A DNA stretch of 64,000 nucleotides. Source: Propioniferax innocua. GTDB taxonomy: Bacteria > Actinomycetota > Actinomycetes > Propionibacteriales > Propionibacteriaceae. This document shows positions 1 to 7,701 of this stretch, piece after piece. A program made the translations under genes and the position numbers. The notes below the pieces were generated by a model, which was not told where the DNA came from, searched no databases, and saw only the letters and a list, made by a program, of their open reading frames with translations. The DNA lies in contig NZ_VFOR01000001.1 in the NCBI RefSeq assembly GCF_006716235.1, forward strand, positions 682,001 through 746,000. The letters run 5' to 3'. Each line of letters starts with the position of its first letter. Within the stretch, counting starts at the first letter, position 1.

Positions 1-522
1 GCGGGGCCGACCGAGACGACCAGGAGGGAACGCCGCCCCGGAGAGGCGAAGGGTCGCCCGACCCCCACCCGCAGGCAGGCCGAGGCCGAGCGCCGTCGTC
101 GGCTGCAGCTCTCTCCGAAGGAACGCAAGAAGCAGGCCCGTGAGGCCGAGCGCCGTGCACGCATGGAAGCCTACGAGGCACGTGACCGGACACCGGAGAA
201 GGAGCTGCTGCGCGATGTGGTGGACTCCCGTTGGAGCTTGGCGGAGTTCGTCCTCCCGATCCTCCTGCTCAACCTGGCCGCCAGCATCATGTGGCCGAAC
301 CACACCAATCCGATCGCATATGTGATGTACGGCTACATCCTGCTGTCGATCATCGATGGCGTGCTGTGCTGGCGCCGGTACCGCACGCTGCTGCGCGAGC
401 GCATGCCGCGGTTGACCGACATCTCCGGCCTGGGGCTGCGCTTCTACCTGTTCAACCGCGTGATCTCGCTGCGCCCGATGCGCAACCCCAAGCCGCGCGT
501 CCGGCGTGGCGAGAAGATCTGA
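1..522 (+). CDS. DUF3043 membrane protein, 5' end outside window
   Basis: The frame is open from the first base and reads A-G-P-T-E-T-T before the KGRPTPTR motif that normally opens DUF3043 proteins. The true start therefore lies upstream and the internal ATG at 163 is not the start. A long basic, charged stretch (many Arg/Lys/Glu) is followed by two hydrophobic segments around LAEFVLPILLLNLAASIMW and YVMYGYILLSIIDGVL, then a basic tail ending in GEKI. DUF3043 is an actinobacterial membrane family of unknown function. 173 residues are visible. The family call is strong; no biochemical role can be given. Confidence 0.85.
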   Translation, partial: AGPTETTRRERRPGEAKGRPTPTRRQAEAERRRRLQLSPKERKKQAREAERRARMEAYEARDRTPEKELLRDVVDSRWSLAEFVLPILLLNLAASIMWPNHTNPIAYVMYGYILLSIIDGVLCWRRYRTLLRERMPRLTDISGLGLRFYLFNRVISLRPMRNPKPRVRRGEKI

Positions 523-540
523 CGGTCCGCTCTCCGCCGG

Positions 541-1047
541 TCAGTTCAGAACGCGGAACGGCAGCCAGTAGGTGGGCATCTCCCCACGTTCGGCCGCTCC
601 GGACGCTTTGATGCGCATGTAGATGTCGAAGCCGAACTGTATGAGGCCCGTCAGAAAACCGATGAGCATGAACGTGAGCATGTAGTTGATCGCATAGCCG
701 ATCAACATGATGATCGAGAAGTTCAACGACTCCTTGGCATGGATCTCTTGGTACCGGCCTCCCTGCGCAGGCTTGGCGAGCAGACCGATGAGGCCCGCGA
801 GCCAGCTGAGGAAGATCGCACCCCAGTGCGAGAACGACGCCATGCTCTTCTCTGCTTGGTGTTCCTGCGGCGAGACCGGGATCATCGATCCAGGTGGGAT
901 CTGCCCAGCGTTGAGCGGTTGCTGAAAGCCGTACTGCGGGGCCTGCGGATGAGGAGCCGGGTTGAACCCGGGGTCGTGGGCGTTCCCGTGGGGCTCGGGG
1001 CCGCCGGCTCGCCACTGCCCCTCAGGCTGCCAGTTCGCATCACTCAT
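541..1047 (-). CDS. DUF4870 domain membrane protein
   Basis: 168 residues. The first ~65 are Pro/Gln/Gly rich and probably disordered. Then come hydrophobic segments at about 72-92, 110-125 and 128-145, with the HAKESLNFSI motif typical of DUF4870 (Tic20-like) proteins between the first two. The start is supported by AAGGAG about 9 nt upstream of the ATG. It converges with the DUF3043 gene and is divergent from the aldo/keto reductase. Function of the family is unknown; it is expected to be an integral membrane protein. Confidence 0.85.
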   Translation of the reverse strand: MSDANWQPEGQWRAGGPEPHGNAHDPGFNPAPHPQAPQYGFQQPLNAGQIPPGSMIPVSPQEHQAEKSMASFSHWGAIFLSWLAGLIGLLAKPAQGGRYQEIHAKESLNFSIIMLIGYAINYMLTFMLIGFLTGLIQFGFDIYMRIKASGAAERGEMPTYWLPFRVLN

Positions 1048-1127
1048 CGTGTCTTCTCCTTGCTCCTCGATTCACCGACCGGTCGGGTACAAGATAACCA
1101 CGCCACCTGGTCAAGGCACCTTCGTGC

Positions 1128-1133
1128 CAGACT
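1128..1133 (+). promoter_or_regulatory. -10 element CAGACT, leaderless aldo/keto reductase
   Basis: CAGACT lies 6 nt before the ATG at 1140, with no Shine-Dalgarno in the gap. A transcript starting 6-8 nt after this hexamer would begin at the start codon. It deviates from TANNNT at its first base, so this is one of the weaker members of the set. Confidence 0.3.
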
Positions 1134-1139
1134 GACCAC

Positions 1140-2147
1140 ATGGAGTTCCGACATCTGGGCAACAGTGGCCTCAAGGTCTCCGAGATCGCGTACGGCAATT
1201 GGCTGACGCACGGTTCGCAGATCGAGGCTGAACAGGCAACGGCCTGTGTCCACGCAGCATTGGATGCAGGCATCACGACGTTCGACACCGCCGATGTGTA
1301 TGCCAACACCGTCGCCGAGGAGGTTCTCGGGCAGGCTCTGGCCGGGCAGCGGCGGGAGAGTCTGGAGATCTTCACGAAGGTCTATTTCCCCACCGGCCCG
1401 AAGGGCCCGAACGACACCGGGCTGTCGCGCAAGCACATCATGGAATCGATCCATGGCTCATTGCGGCGTCTGGGAACCGACTACGTGGATCTCTATCAGG
1501 CACACCGTTTCGACCACGCCACGCCGCTGGAGGAGACGATGTCGGCGTTCGCCGACATCGTGCATCAGGGCAAGGCACATTACATCGGCGTCAGCGAGTG
1601 GACCGTGGAGCAGATCCGCAGGGCGCACGGATTGGCCCGTGAGCTGCACATCCCGCTCGTATCGAACCAACCGCAGTACAACATGTTGTGGCGCATCATC
1701 GAAGACGAGGTCATGCCCGCCTGCGCCGATCTCGGAATGGGGCAGGTCGTGTTCTCCCCCATCGCCCAGGGCGTCCTCACCGGCAAGTACCTCCCGGGTC
1801 AGGCCCCGCCCCAGGGTTCACGCGCCACCAGCGAAGGAGGTTCACAGTTCATCGAGAACCTCCTCACCGATGATCTGCTCACCCGCGTGCAACGGCTGGC
1901 TCCGCTGGCCGAGGAACATGGACTGACGTTGGCTCAGTTCGCGCTCGCATGGGTGCTCAGCCACGAGCAGGTGTCCTGTGCCATCACCGGCGCGTCGCGC
2001 CCCGAACAGGTACATGGCAATGCCGAGGCCGCAGGCCACCGGCTGGAGGCCGACGTCATGGCCCAGGTCGATGAGATCCTCGGCGATCATGTGACGCGTG
2101 ACCCCTCGATCGTCGGCAACGCCTCACCACAGGAGCGTCTGACCTGA
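1140..2147 (+). CDS. aldo/keto reductase
   Basis: 335 residues, full length for the AKR superfamily branch that includes the potassium-channel beta subunits and YghZ-like reductases. Visible AKR signatures are the N-terminal MEFRHLGNSGLKVSEIAYG strand, FDTADVYANTVAEEVLG with the catalytic Asp/Tyr pair, the RRLGTDYVDLYQAH segment and a C-terminal ITGASRPEQV cofactor-binding loop. It should be a cytoplasmic NADPH-dependent reductase of aldehydes or ketones; the substrate cannot be read from sequence. Its stop overlaps the start of the next small gene by one base (TGATG), so the two are translationally coupled. Confidence 0.88.
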   Translation: MEFRHLGNSGLKVSEIAYGNWLTHGSQIEAEQATACVHAALDAGITTFDTADVYANTVAEEVLGQALAGQRRESLEIFTKVYFPTGPKGPNDTGLSRKHIMESIHGSLRRLGTDYVDLYQAHRFDHATPLEETMSAFADIVHQGKAHYIGVSEWTVEQIRRAHGLARELHIPLVSNQPQYNMLWRIIEDEVMPACADLGMGQVVFSPIAQGVLTGKYLPGQAPPQGSRATSEGGSQFIENLLTDDLLTRVQRLAPLAEEHGLTLAQFALAWVLSHEQVSCAITGASRPEQVHGNAEAAGHRLEADVMAQVDEILGDHVTRDPSIVGNASPQERLT

Positions 2148-2323
2148 TGTTCACCTGGCGACCCGACATCGGGACCATCGAAGAGACATTCTCCGACCAG
2201 GCCGACGCCGAGGAGTGGCTCACGCTGAACTTCACCGAGCTCAGCGCCGAAGGTGTGTCCGAGGTGACGCTGTTGGAGGACGGCGAGGTGGTCTACGGTC
2301 CGATGGGACTTGACCCGCTCTGA
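2147..2323 (+). CDS. small acidic conserved protein
   Basis: 58 residues starting MFTWRPDIGTIEETF and ending YGPMGLDPL. The start ATG shares its A with the TGA of the reductase gene. The product is acidic, with no signal peptide or membrane segment. The TETF...AEEWL...GVSEVTLLEDGEVVYGPM pattern resembles short actinobacterial proteins of unknown function. The last 31 bp overlap the 3' end of the converging gene. Coupling and codon use support it being real. Confidence 0.65.
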   Translation: MFTWRPDIGTIEETFSDQADAEEWLTLNFTELSAEGVSEVTLLEDGEVVYGPMGLDPL

Positions 2324-3093
2324 TCACCCACCATCTCGATCCGGCCCCCGATGATCCGCGACGCCGGACGCAGCTCCGGGCCGATCGGGCCGCTGCCGGT
2401 CATGAGGAAGGTGCCTGCGCAGAGCGCACCGCCTGTCTCCTCGGCGTGGCGCCCCACTCGAGCACTCACCGCCCAGGCCGCCTCCCGCCAATCCGTGGCC
2501 GGCGGCACGGCGAGCGTCCATATCTCGGTGTGCGCAGGTACCGCCAGCACAACGGGCCCGTGGGTGAGTCCGAGCGCCTCCACCATCGCTGGGAGATCGA
2601 GCAGTCTCGAGGCGGTGTAGACATCACCCCGCAGGGCCTGGCCGTCGAACCGTTCGATGCGCAGGGGCCGCCGTTGGGCGGGCTCGGCGAGCGTTGTCCT
2701 CAGCGTCCGCGCGAACAACTCGTCGAGCCCACCCAGGTCGTCGATCTGGGCCCCTGTCAGACGTTCGGTGCGATCGAGTTCGTCGCGCACCGGATATGCG
2801 GCCAGCCCGGCGGGAGCAGGAACCGCCCACGGCACCGGGAAACGTCGCGGATCGGTCAGCTTCCACCGGACGCTCGCGGCCGGCACCGCATCACGGCGAT
2901 GCCGATGTGCCGCCAGGAGCCCATCGACGAGCCATTCGATCGAGGCATCACCGTCCCACCCGCGTGACAGGAGACGGGCGTGGGTGCGCTCGAGATCCTC
3001 GATGCGCTCCCCCACGCCGTCGACCACCACGGCGCCGTCTCGGACCTTGGCACGGAGACCTCGACGCCGCACCGAGGCCAGGACGGCGTCCAC
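2293..3093 (-). CDS. conserved hypothetical protein downstream of gcvT
   Basis: I do not recognise the family. The reading frame continues into gcvT territory, but the coding part plausibly begins at the GTG at 3093 (about 266 residues, reading VDAVLASVRRRGL), with GAGGCGAG a few bases upstream. Upstream in-frame residues overlap gcvT and look like shadow sequence. It begins within 30 nt of the gcvT stop, so it is probably co-transcribed. The protein is soluble, with an alpha/beta appearance and a conserved-looking strand GPVVLAVPAHTEIWTLAVP. The start is uncertain by about ten codons. Confidence 0.6.
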   Translation of the reverse strand: MDAVLASVRRRGLRAKVRDGAVVVDGVGERIEDLERTHARLLSRGWDGDASIEWLVDGLLAAHRHRRDAVPAASVRWKLTDPRRFPVPWAVPAPAGLAAYPVRDELDRTERLTGAQIDDLGGLDELFARTLRTTLAEPAQRRPLRIERFDGQALRGDVYTASRLLDLPAMVEALGLTHGPVVLAVPAHTEIWTLAVPPATDWREAAWAVSARVGRHAEETGGALCAGTFLMTGSGPIGPELRPASRIIGGRIEMVGDQSGSSPIGP

Positions 3094-3119
3094 CAGTGCA
3101 CTCGCCTCTGCGGTCTTCT

Positions 3120-4220
3120 TCAGGAGGAGACCCCCGGTTCCACGAACGGCGGCTTCACCACCTCGAAAGGTTCGGTACGACGCCGCACCTGCACCTGCAC
3201 CGTGTCGCCCAGCTGGACACCGGGCGAGACGAGCGCCAGGGCGATTCCCTGCTTGAGCGTCGGGCTGAACGTACCGGAGGTCACCACCCCGATCTCGTTC
3301 CCGTCGGCGTCCAGCACCGCCATCCCCGGACGCGGGATCGCGCGCCCCACCGCGCGCAGCGCACGGGAGATGCGTTCGGGCCCCTTCTCCTTGAGTGCGC
3401 GCAGCGCCTCGTGTCCCCGAAACTCGGGCTTCCTCCAGCCGAGGGCGAAGCCCAGTCGTGCCTCCACCGGGGTGATGTCGGTGGAGATCTCGTTGCCGTG
3501 CAGCGAGTACCCCATCTCGGTGCGGAGGGTGTCCCGGGCGCCCAGCCCGGCGGGAACGGCCTCGGGGTCGGCTGCGAACACCGCGTCCCACAGTTTCCTG
3601 GCGTGTTCGGCGGGAGCAACGAGCTCATAGCCCTTCTCACCGGTGTAGCCGGTTCGGCAGACCGTCAGCGGAACGCCGTCGAGTTCGGCCCGGGCGAAGC
3701 TCATGTACTCGTGGTCGGTCGGGAGCCCCATCTTCTCCAGCAGGGCCGGGCTGTTGGGGCCCTGAACCGCGATGATCGTGTGTTTCCCATGCTCGTTGAC
3801 GACCTCGACGCCCTCCGGGGCCTCGTCCGCGAGCAGACGCACGACCTCGGCGTTGTTGGCGGCATTGGGGATGACGAAAAGCTCCTCATCGCCGAATCGG
3901 TAGATGAGCATGTCGTCCACGACGCCGCCCTCGGGCGTGCACAACATCGTGTACTGGGCCTTGCCGTCGACGATCTTGGCGAGGTCATTGGAAAGGACCC
4001 GATTCGCGTGCTCCAGCGCGCCGGCGCCCACGATTCGCGCTGCACCCAGATGGGAGACGTCGAACACTCCCACATGGTCACGCACGGCGTGGTGTTCGGC
4101 CACCACACCTCCGCCGTCATACTCCAGCGGCATCTCCCATCCTCCGAACGGGGCGAACTTCGCGCCGGATTCCACGTGTGCGTCGTGGAGCGGGGACCTA
4201 CGCAATGCGGCGTCACTCAT
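3120..4220 (-). CDS. gcvT: aminomethyltransferase, T protein of glycine cleavage system
   Basis: 366 residues, normal GcvT length. It transfers the methylene group from the aminomethyl-dihydrolipoyl H protein to tetrahydrofolate and releases ammonia. The N-terminal FAPFGGWEMPLEY segment, the DDMLIYRF motif carrying the catalytic Asp, GYTGEKGYEL in the folate-binding domain, and RTEMGYSLHGNEI are all visible. AGGAGG lies 6 nt before the ATG. gcvP and gcvH are not in this window. Its presence near lipB and lipA fits the dependence of the system on lipoylation. Confidence 0.95.
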   Translation of the reverse strand: MSDAALRRSPLHDAHVESGAKFAPFGGWEMPLEYDGGGVVAEHHAVRDHVGVFDVSHLGAARIVGAGALEHANRVLSNDLAKIVDGKAQYTMLCTPEGGVVDDMLIYRFGDEELFVIPNAANNAEVVRLLADEAPEGVEVVNEHGKHTIIAVQGPNSPALLEKMGLPTDHEYMSFARAELDGVPLTVCRTGYTGEKGYELVAPAEHARKLWDAVFAADPEAVPAGLGARDTLRTEMGYSLHGNEISTDITPVEARLGFALGWRKPEFRGHEALRALKEKGPERISRALRAVGRAIPRPGMAVLDADGNEIGVVTSGTFSPTLKQGIALALVSPGVQLGDTVQVQVRRRTEPFEVVKPPFVEPGVSS

Positions 4221-4343
4221 TGGCTTCCTCCTGATACAGGGGTCGGTTCGGTCAAGTTACCGCACTCGTTAGAGTGGCGATGAGGCGCACGTCTCGGCTC
4301 GACGCCACCTTGACGTCGAGCGACACACGTCGGAAGGACACCC

Positions 4344-5834
4344 GTGACCACTCCCGCAATGCCCGCGCTTTCGGCTGCCAAGTCCCTGCCGCGCAACGCC
4401 GATGTCGTCGTTGTCGGTCTCCAGGGTGATGAGATTGTCGGCGTTCCCTCGTCATGGACCAAGCAGTACGCGAAGTCGATGGGTGTGGACGCCACCGAGA
4501 TGGCCCGACAGCTCGGCGCCAAGAGCAAACTCAACTCCACCACCGTGCTGCCCGCCCCGAACCACCGCGTCGTGGTCGTGGGCCTCGGCGATGTGGAGCC
4601 CACTCCCGAACAGCTCCGCGAGGCGGCCGGCTCGGCCGCCCGAGCTGCGGGGAGCCTGGCCAACGGCGATGAGGGCCCGGCGCTGAACATCGCGGTCCTG
4701 CTGCCCACCGAGGAACCCGAACAGTTCCGCGCGGTCGCCGAAGGTGCCCTGCTCGGCCAGTACGAGTACGCGGGTGTGCGCAGCGAAGCGGTGCGCCCCA
4801 AGGTCGCTCGCATCACCGTCGTCGCCGAGGCTGACAAGGCCCAGGTCGCCGAGGCCGAGGCCATCGCTTCGGCGGTCATCACCGCACGCGAGTGGGTCAA
4901 CACCCCCGCCAACCTGCTGTACCCCGAGACCTTCGCCGATTCGGCCAAGTCTCTCGCAGCGGCGTCCCGTAACAAGATCAACGTGGAGGTGCTCGACCAC
5001 GAGGCTCTTCGCCGCGGCGGCTACGGCGGCATCGTGACCGTCGGTGGCGGTTCCAGCCGCGAACCACGCCTCGCCCGCCTGTCGTACGCCCCGCGTGGCG
5101 CGTCGGCCCACCTGGTGTTGGTCGGCAAGGGCATCACATTCGACTCCGGTGGTCTCAACCTCAAGCCCAGCACCTCGATGTACACGATGCGCTCCGACAT
5201 GGGCGGAGCCGCTGCGGTGCTTGCCGCCACTCGCGCCATCGCCGATCTCGGGCTGAAGGTGAAGGTCACCACGTACGCGCCGATGGCCGAGAACATGCCG
5301 TCACACACCGCCTACCGCCCCTCGGACGTTCTCACCATGTACGGCGGAACCACCGTGGAGAACGCCAACACCGACGCCGAGGGACGCTTGGTGCTGGCCG
5401 ACGCTCTGGCCCGCGCCAATGCCGATGACCCCGACCTGGTGGTCGACGTCGCCACCCTCACCGGTGCGTGCATGGTGGCCCTGGGTCAGCGCACGTTCGG
5501 CATCTTCTCCGATGACGCCGGTGTCGGCGAGCTGCTGCTCGACGCCGCCGAGGTCGCCGGCGAGGACGTGTGGCCGATGCCGGTGCCGGAATGGGCCCGT
5601 GAAGCACTCGAGTCGAAGGTCGCCGACATCAAGTCCTCCGGTGACCGTGCCGGCGGCGCCCAGCAGGCCGCCGCGTTCCTCCGCCACTTCGTCGACACCG
5701 ACACCAACTGGGCGCACCTGGACATCGCCGGGCCCGGCTTCAACGACAAGGGCCCCCGCGGTTACACGCCGTCCGGCGGCACCGGTGTCGCCGTGCGCAC
5801 CCTCGTGGAGGTCGCTCGCTCCCTCGAGGGCTGA
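4344..5834 (+). CDS. pepA: leucyl aminopeptidase, M17 family
   Basis: 496 residues. It is a cytoplasmic two-metal aminopeptidase that trims N-terminal residues from peptides. The C-terminal catalytic domain is intact: GKGITFDSGGLNLKP supplies metal-binding Lys/Asp, RSDMGGAAAV follows, and the family signature NTDAEGRLVLAD begins at residue 342. It starts with GTG at 4344, preceded by AAGGA at a 7-nt spacing. A 7-bp hairpin (CTCGACG/CGTCGAG, 4298-4320) lies in the leader; whether it regulates is unknown. It is divergent from gcvT. Confidence 0.95.
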   Translation: MTTPAMPALSAAKSLPRNADVVVVGLQGDEIVGVPSSWTKQYAKSMGVDATEMARQLGAKSKLNSTTVLPAPNHRVVVVGLGDVEPTPEQLREAAGSAARAAGSLANGDEGPALNIAVLLPTEEPEQFRAVAEGALLGQYEYAGVRSEAVRPKVARITVVAEADKAQVAEAEAIASAVITAREWVNTPANLLYPETFADSAKSLAAASRNKINVEVLDHEALRRGGYGGIVTVGGGSSREPRLARLSYAPRGASAHLVLVGKGITFDSGGLNLKPSTSMYTMRSDMGGAAAVLAATRAIADLGLKVKVTTYAPMAENMPSHTAYRPSDVLTMYGGTTVENANTDAEGRLVLADALARANADDPDLVVDVATLTGACMVALGQRTFGIFSDDAGVGELLLDAAEVAGEDVWPMPVPEWAREALESKVADIKSSGDRAGGAQQAAAFLRHFVDTDTNWAHLDIAGPGFNDKGPRGYTPSGGTGVAVRTLVEVARSLEG

Positions 5835-5846
5835 CCGAATCCCCCG

Positions 5847-6185
5847 TCACTGACGCCGGCGTCGAGCCTTCTCCCGCGCGATGTGATCCCGCATCCGTTG
5901 GGGGTAGGGCACGACGCCGGCGCGGTGTGCGGGGATACCCCGTGCATCCGCCCACCGGTAGGCCCAGGTCTCGCTGGGCACCTGCCTACGGGTGAATTCT
6001 CCGTCGAAGGCGACGAGCAGAATCGATGGGCGCGCGAACTTCTGCGCCTCCTCCACCCACGCCTCCACTCCCCACCGCGTGTCGACGAAATTCTGCAGGT
6101 GGTCGGCGAATGCCTCATTCGTCAGGGGACGGGCGGCGTCGGTGCGTTCACGACGGCCCTTCCGCAATCGGTCCCAGATTCCCAC
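5847..6185 (-). CDS. conserved actinobacterial hypothetical protein
   Basis: 112 residues, starting at GTG (reading GIWDRLRKGRRERTD). No signal peptide or membrane segment. The central part (VAFDGEFTRRQVPSETWAYRWA) is rich in aromatics and looks conserved, and the C-terminus is basic (AREKARRRRQ). Homologues are sometimes labelled oxidoreductase, but I see no cofactor motif supporting that. It converges with pepA, and the putative -10 TAAGAT sits 6 nt before the GTG, suggesting leaderless expression. Confidence 0.7.
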   Translation of the reverse strand: MGIWDRLRKGRRERTDAARPLTNEAFADHLQNFVDTRWGVEAWVEEAQKFARPSILLVAFDGEFTRRQVPSETWAYRWADARGIPAHRAGVVPYPQRMRDHIAREKARRRRQ

Positions 6186-6191
6186 CCCGAC

Positions 6192-6197
6192 ATCTTA
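6192..6197 (-). promoter_or_regulatory. -10 element TAAGAT, leaderless hypothetical gene
   Basis: On the minus strand TAAGAT is followed by 6 nt and the GTG at 6185. There is no Shine-Dalgarno. Confidence 0.45.
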
Positions 6198-6242
6198 AAC
6201 GCCTCATCCTGCCGATGGGCTGCGAAAGTGCACGTGCCGTGC

Positions 6243-6248
6243 CAAGAT
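6243..6248 (+). promoter_or_regulatory. -10 element CAAGAT, leaderless lpdA
   Basis: CAAGAT is followed by 7 nt and the ATG at 6256. This favours 6256 over the in-frame ATG at 6247 as the start. The first base departs from the TANNNT consensus. Confidence 0.35.
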
Positions 6249-6255
6249 GGCGGCC

Positions 6256-7650
6256 ATGGCTGATGACTACGACGTTGTGGTTCTTGGTGCCGGCAGTGGC
6301 GGCTATGCCGCCGCCCTTCGCTCGGCACAGTTGGGAAGGCGCGTTGCGCTGGTCGAGCAGAGCAAGGTGGGCGGCACCTGTCTGCATCGCGGCTGCATCC
6401 CCACGAAGGCATGGCTGCACGCAGCCGAGGTGGCTGACACCGTGCGGGACGCCTCAGCCGTCGGAGTGACCGCTTCTCTGGATTCGGTCGACGCCTCCGC
6501 CGTGGGGGCGTATGCCGAGCGCATCATCGACCGTCTGTACAAGGGACTCACCGGCATGGTGTCGGGGCGCGGCATAGAGACGGTGGAAGGTGCCGGACGC
6601 CTCGTCGAGGACCGGGGTCGCCCCGCCGTTGCCGTGGGTGACCGCATCCTGCATGCTCCCGACATCGTCCTGGCGACCGGTTCGTATTCGCGCACGCTGG
6701 GGCTGCCCATCGACAACGAGCGCATCCTCACCAGCGAGCATGCATTGCAGCTTGCGTCCCTGCCGGAATCGGCGATCGTGCTCGGCGGTGGCGTCATCGG
6801 CGTCGAGTTCGCGTCGGCGTGGGCATCACTGGGTGTGGATGTGCAGATCGTCGAGGCTGCAGACCGTCTCGTCCCCAACGAAGAGCCCGAGATCTCCAAG
6901 ACGCTGGCCCGCGCCTTCCGTAAACGTGGCATCACCGCGCACACCGGTTCGCCGATGTCATCGGTGGATTCAGGTGAGCACAACGTCGAACTGACCCTGA
7001 AGGACGGTAAGACGCTCACCGCCGATGTCCTGCTCGTCGCCGTGGGGCGCGGCCCCTCCACGCAGGGGCTCGGGTTCGCCGAGGTCGGCGTCGAGATGGC
7101 TGAAGACTTCGTGGTGGTCGATGAGCGTCTGCGCACCTCGGCTCCCGGCGTCTGGGCTGTCGGTGACATCGTGCCGGGCCTGCAGCTGGCCCATCGGGGG
7201 TTCGCCCACGGCATCTTCGTTGCCGAGGAGATCGCACATCGCGAAGGACTGATCGAGCGCGCTCCCGCGCCGGTCCTGGATCGCGAGATCCCGAAGGTCA
7301 CCTACTGCGACCCGGAGATCGCTTCGGTGGGGTTGACGCAGGCCCAGGCCGAGCAGGAATACGGCGAGGCCAGCACCTACTCCTACAACCTCGGCGGCAA
7401 TGGGCGCTCGCAGATCCTGCAGACCGCCGGGCTGGTCAAGCTCGTGTCGAATCCGGCCGGAGAGATCGTCGGTGTGCACATGGTCGGTGGACGTATGGGC
7501 GAGCAGGTCGGCGAGGCGCAACTCATCACGGCGTGGGGCGCCCATGCCGATGAGGTGGCCCAGTTGGTGCATGCGCACCCCACCCAAAACGAAGCGCTGG
7601 GCGAAGCGGCCATGGCTCTGGCGGGCAAGCCCCTCCACGCCCCTGACTGA
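6256..7650 (+). CDS. lpdA: dihydrolipoyl dehydrogenase (E3)
   Basis: 464 residues if the second in-frame ATG is used (MADDYDVVVLGAGSGGY); an ATG three codons upstream at 6247 is also possible. This flavoprotein reoxidises dihydrolipoamide on E2 proteins and on the glycine cleavage H protein, passing electrons to NAD+. Visible are the FAD-binding GAGSGGYAAA, the redox-active disulfide GGTCLHRGC (Cys42 and Cys47), the NAD-binding GGGVIGVEFASAW, the second FAD motif VWAVGDIVPG, and the C-terminal HAHPTQNEALGEA holding the catalytic His-Glu pair. It lies 51 bp before sucB on the same strand and is probably co-transcribed. Confidence 0.95.
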   Translation: MADDYDVVVLGAGSGGYAAALRSAQLGRRVALVEQSKVGGTCLHRGCIPTKAWLHAAEVADTVRDASAVGVTASLDSVDASAVGAYAERIIDRLYKGLTGMVSGRGIETVEGAGRLVEDRGRPAVAVGDRILHAPDIVLATGSYSRTLGLPIDNERILTSEHALQLASLPESAIVLGGGVIGVEFASAWASLGVDVQIVEAADRLVPNEEPEISKTLARAFRKRGITAHTGSPMSSVDSGEHNVELTLKDGKTLTADVLLVAVGRGPSTQGLGFAEVGVEMAEDFVVVDERLRTSAPGVWAVGDIVPGLQLAHRGFAHGIFVAEEIAHREGLIERAPAPVLDREIPKVTYCDPEIASVGLTQAQAEQEYGEASTYSYNLGGNGRSQILQTAGLVKLVSNPAGEIVGVHMVGGRMGEQVGEAQLITAWGAHADEVAQLVHAHPTQNEALGEAAMALAGKPLHAPD

Positions 7651-7701
7651 TTACGGCTAGGGTGGGCAACGCACAGAAATCTCACGTTGAGGAGCTCGTA
7701 C

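Noticed and set aside
3094-3591. N-terminal extension of the gene downstream of gcvT up to 3591
   Set aside because: The extension lies inside gcvT and is Arg/Gly-rich shadow sequence; the plausible start is near 3093.
2694-4283. 529-codon plus-strand open frame antisense to gcvT
   Set aside because: gcvT is unambiguous on the minus strand; this translation is Arg/His/Pro-rich shadow.
4298-4320. 7-bp hairpin in the pepA leader as a riboswitch
   Set aside because: The leader is too short and carries no known aptamer core; kept only as a note on pepA.
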